Of a DNA stretch of 64,000 nucleotides, positions 61,007 through 64,000 are shown piece after piece. The position numbers were made by a program, and so were the translations under genes. Origin of the DNA: Macrostomum hystrix (Eukaryota > Platyhelminthes > Macrostomidae); NCBI GenBank assembly GCA_950097015.1, contig CATNEN010000003.1, positions 3,223,001 through 3,287,000 on the forward strand, written 5' to 3'. The notes under the pieces are model-generated. The model saw only the letters and a list, made by a program, of their open reading frames with translations. It was not told where the DNA came from and ran no database searches. How positions within the stretch are numbered: the first letter of the stretch is position 1; the number at the start of each line of letters is the position of its first letter.

Positions 61007-64000
61007 ATTCTCATGTCTCTTATCACACTGACTCATTCTTATGTCTCTTATCACACAGACTCAATCGCATGTCTCTTATCACACTGACTAAATCTCATGT
61101 CTCTTATCACACTGACTCAATCTCATGTCTCTTATCACACTGACTCAATCTCATGTCTCTTATCACACTGACTCATTCTCATGTCTCTTATCACACTGAC
61201 TCATTCTCATGTCTCTTATCACACTGACTCATTCTCATGTCTCTTATCACACTGACTCATTCTCATGTCTCTTATCACACTGACTCATTCTTATGTCTCT
61301 TATCACACTGACTCATTCTCATGTCTCTTATCACACTGACTCATTCTCATGTCTCTTATCACACTGACTCATTCTTATGTCTCTTATCACACTGACTCAT
61401 TCTCATGTCTCTTATCACACTGACTCATTCTCATGTCTCTTATCACACTGACTCATTCTCATGTCTCTTATCACACTGACTCATTCTCATGTCTCTTATC
61501 ACACTGACTCATTCTCATGTCTCTTATCACACTGACTCATTCTCATGTCTCTTATCACACTGACTCATTCTCATGTCTCTTATCACACTGACTAAATCTC
61601 ATGTCTCTTATCACACTGACTCATTCTCATGTCTCTTATCACACTGACTCATTCTTATGTCTCTTATCACACTGACTCATTCTCATGTCTCTTATCACAC
61701 TGACTCATTCTTATGTCTCTTATCACACTGACTCATTCTCATGTCTCTTATCACACTGACTCATTCTCATGTCTCTTATCACACTGACTCATTCTTATGT
61801 CTCTTATCACACTGACTCATTCTTATGTCTCTTATCACACTGACTCATTCTCATGTCTCTTATCACACTGACTCATTCTCATGTCTCTTATCACACTGAC
61901 TCATTCTCATGTCTCTTATCACACTGACTCATTCTCATGTCTCTTATCACACTGACTCATTCTCATGTCTCTTATCACACTGACTCATTCTCATGTCTCT
62001 TATCACACTGACTCATTCTCATGCCTCTTATCACACTGACTCATTCTCATGTCTCTTATCTCACTGACTCATTCTCATGTCTCTTATCACACTGACTCAT
62101 TCTCATGTCTCTTATCACACTGACTCATTCTCATGTCTCTTATCACACTGACTCATTCTCATGTCTCTTATCACACTGACTCATTCTTATGTCTCTTATC
62201 ACACTGACTCATTCTCATGTCTCTTATCACACTGACTCATTCTCATGTCTCTTATCACACTGACTCATTCTCATGTCTCTTATCACACTGACTCATTCTC
62301 ATGTCTCTTATCACACTGACTCATTCTTATGTCTCTTATCTCACTGACTCATTCTCATGTCTCTTATCACACTGACTCAATCTCATGTCTCTTATCACAC
62401 TGACTCATTCTTATGTCTCTTATCACACTGACTCAATCTCATGTCTCTTATCACACTGACTCAATCTCATGTCTCTGATCACACTGACTCATTCTCATGT
62501 CTCTTATCACACTGACTCATTCTCATGTCTCTGATCACACTGACTCATTCTCATGTCTCTTATCACACTGACTCAATCTCATGTCTCTTATCTCACTGAC
62601 TCCTTCTCATGTCTCTGATCACACTGACTCATTCTTATGTCTCTTATCACACTGACTCAATCGCATGTCTCTTATCACACTGACTCATTCTCATGTCTCT
62701 TATCACACTGACTCAATCTCATGTCTCTTATCACACTGACTCATTCTCATGTCTCTTATCACACTGACTCAATCTCATGTCTCTTATCACACTGACTCAA
62801 TCTCATGTCTCTTATCACACTGACTCAATCTCATGTCTCTTATCACACTGACTAAATCTCATGTCTCTTATCACACTGACTCATTCTTATGTCTCTTATC
62901 ACACTGACTCAATCTCATGTCTCTGATCACACTGACTCATTCTCATGTCTCTTATCACACTGACTCATTCTCATGTCTCTTATCACACTGACTCATTCTC
63001 ATGTCTCTTATCACACTGACTCAATCTCATGTCTCTTATCACACTGACTCAATCTCATGTCTCTTATCACACTGACTCATTCTCATGTCTCTTATCACAC
63101 TGACTCATTCTCATGTCTCTTATCACACTGACTCATTCTTATGTCTCTTATCACACTGACTCATTCTCATGTCTCTTATCACACTGACTCATTCTCATGT
63201 CTCTTATCACACTGACTCATTCTTATGTCTCTTATCACACTGACTCATTCTCATGTCTCTTATCACACTGACTCATTCTCATGTCTCTTATCACACTGAC
63301 TCATTCTCATGTCTCTTATCACACTGACTCATTCTCATGTCTCTTATCACACTGACTCAATCTCATGTCTCTTATCACACTGACTCATTCTCATGTCTCT
63401 TATCACACTGACTCATTCTCATGTCTCTTATCACACTGACTCAATCGCATGTCTCTTATCTCACTGACTCAATCTCATGTCTCTTATCACACTGACTCAA
63501 TCTCATGTCTCTTATCACACTGACTCATTCTCATGTCTCTTATCACACTGACTCATTCTCATGTCTCTTATCTCACTGACTCATTCTCATGTCTCTTATC
63601 ACACTGACTCATTCTCATGTCTCTTATCTCACTGACTCATTCTCATGTCTCTTATCACACTGACTCAATCTCATGTCTCTTATCACACTGACTCATTCTC
63701 ATGTCTCTTATCACACTGACTCATTCTCATGTCTCTTATCACACTGACTCATTCTCATGTCTCTTATCACACTGACTAAATCTCATGTCTCTTATCACAC
63801 TGACTCATTCTTATGTCTCTTATCACACTGACTCAATCTCATGTCTCTTATCTCACTGACTCAATCTCATGTCTCTTATCACACTGACTCAATCTCATGT
63901 CTCTTATCACACTGACTCAATCTCATGTCTCTGATCACACTGACTCATTCTCATGTCTCTTATCACACTGACTCATTCTCATGTCTCTGATCACACTGAC
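61007..64000. repeat. 28-bp satellite running off the window
   Basis: At least 106 copies of TCATGTCTCTTATCACACTG plus ACTCATTC. Point variants are few: TTATGTCTC, CTCAATC, TAAATC, TATCTCACTG and CTGATCACA. Variant copies are mixed along the array. The right edge is outside the window, so the full length is unknown. Confidence 0.97.

Noticed and set aside
61007-64000. CRISPR-like array (also the other regular arrays)
   Set aside because: Units are directly adjacent with no unique spacers, and the genome is eukaryotic.

Overview
This window is nuclear DNA from an invertebrate animal. The genes have spliced exons with GT/AG introns, there are tRNA-headed SINEs and hAT-type non-autonomous transposons, and tandem repeats are very abundant. 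GC-rich exons sit in AT-rich introns, and several starts are preceded by possible spliced-leader acceptors. My best guess is a free-living flatworm of the Macrostomum type, or another lophotrochozoan. The phylum is an inference and no species can be read from the sequence.

Layout: 1488-2300 (+) is a small secreted PAN/apple plus C-type-lectin-like gene with a TATA box. 4550-5709 (-) holds the LysM and TLDc exons of an OXR1/NCOA7-like gene, with an in-frame TAA inside the TLDc domain. 8662-28999 (-) is a complete 22-exon CFAP47 orthologue. I built it exon by exon with every splice phase matching, giving about 3316 aa with a CH domain near residue 1870. Its intron 16 contains, on the opposite strand, an intronless six-TM TRP-like channel (13007-14887, +). 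31117-33947 (+) is a four-exon USP2/USP8-type deubiquitinase, divergent from CFAP47. 38431-57962 (-) is a three-exon voltage-gated K+ channel of the Kv2-4 class (about 625 aa), convergent with the USP gene, with introns of 11.4 kb and 6.2 kb.

Repeats dominate the right half. Adding my intervals, about 14 kb of the last 30 kb is tandem repeat, in arrays with unit lengths of 13 to 33 bp. The last array (28-bp unit, about 3 kb) runs off the window. Two tRNA-derived SINE families (called A and B here) recur, including one B copy nested inside an A copy. One 220-bp MITE has a perfect 8-bp target duplication. A second hAT-like element carries a 16-bp satellite that also occurs at other places in the window.

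The genes do not form one pathway. CFAP47 is an axonemal protein, the two channels are membrane proteins, and USP and OXR-like are general cell-biology genes. I see no operon and no CRISPR array. The most informative features are the nested channel, five consecutive CFAP47 introns each filled by a different minisatellite, the transposon-borne satellite, and the interrupted TLDc gene.
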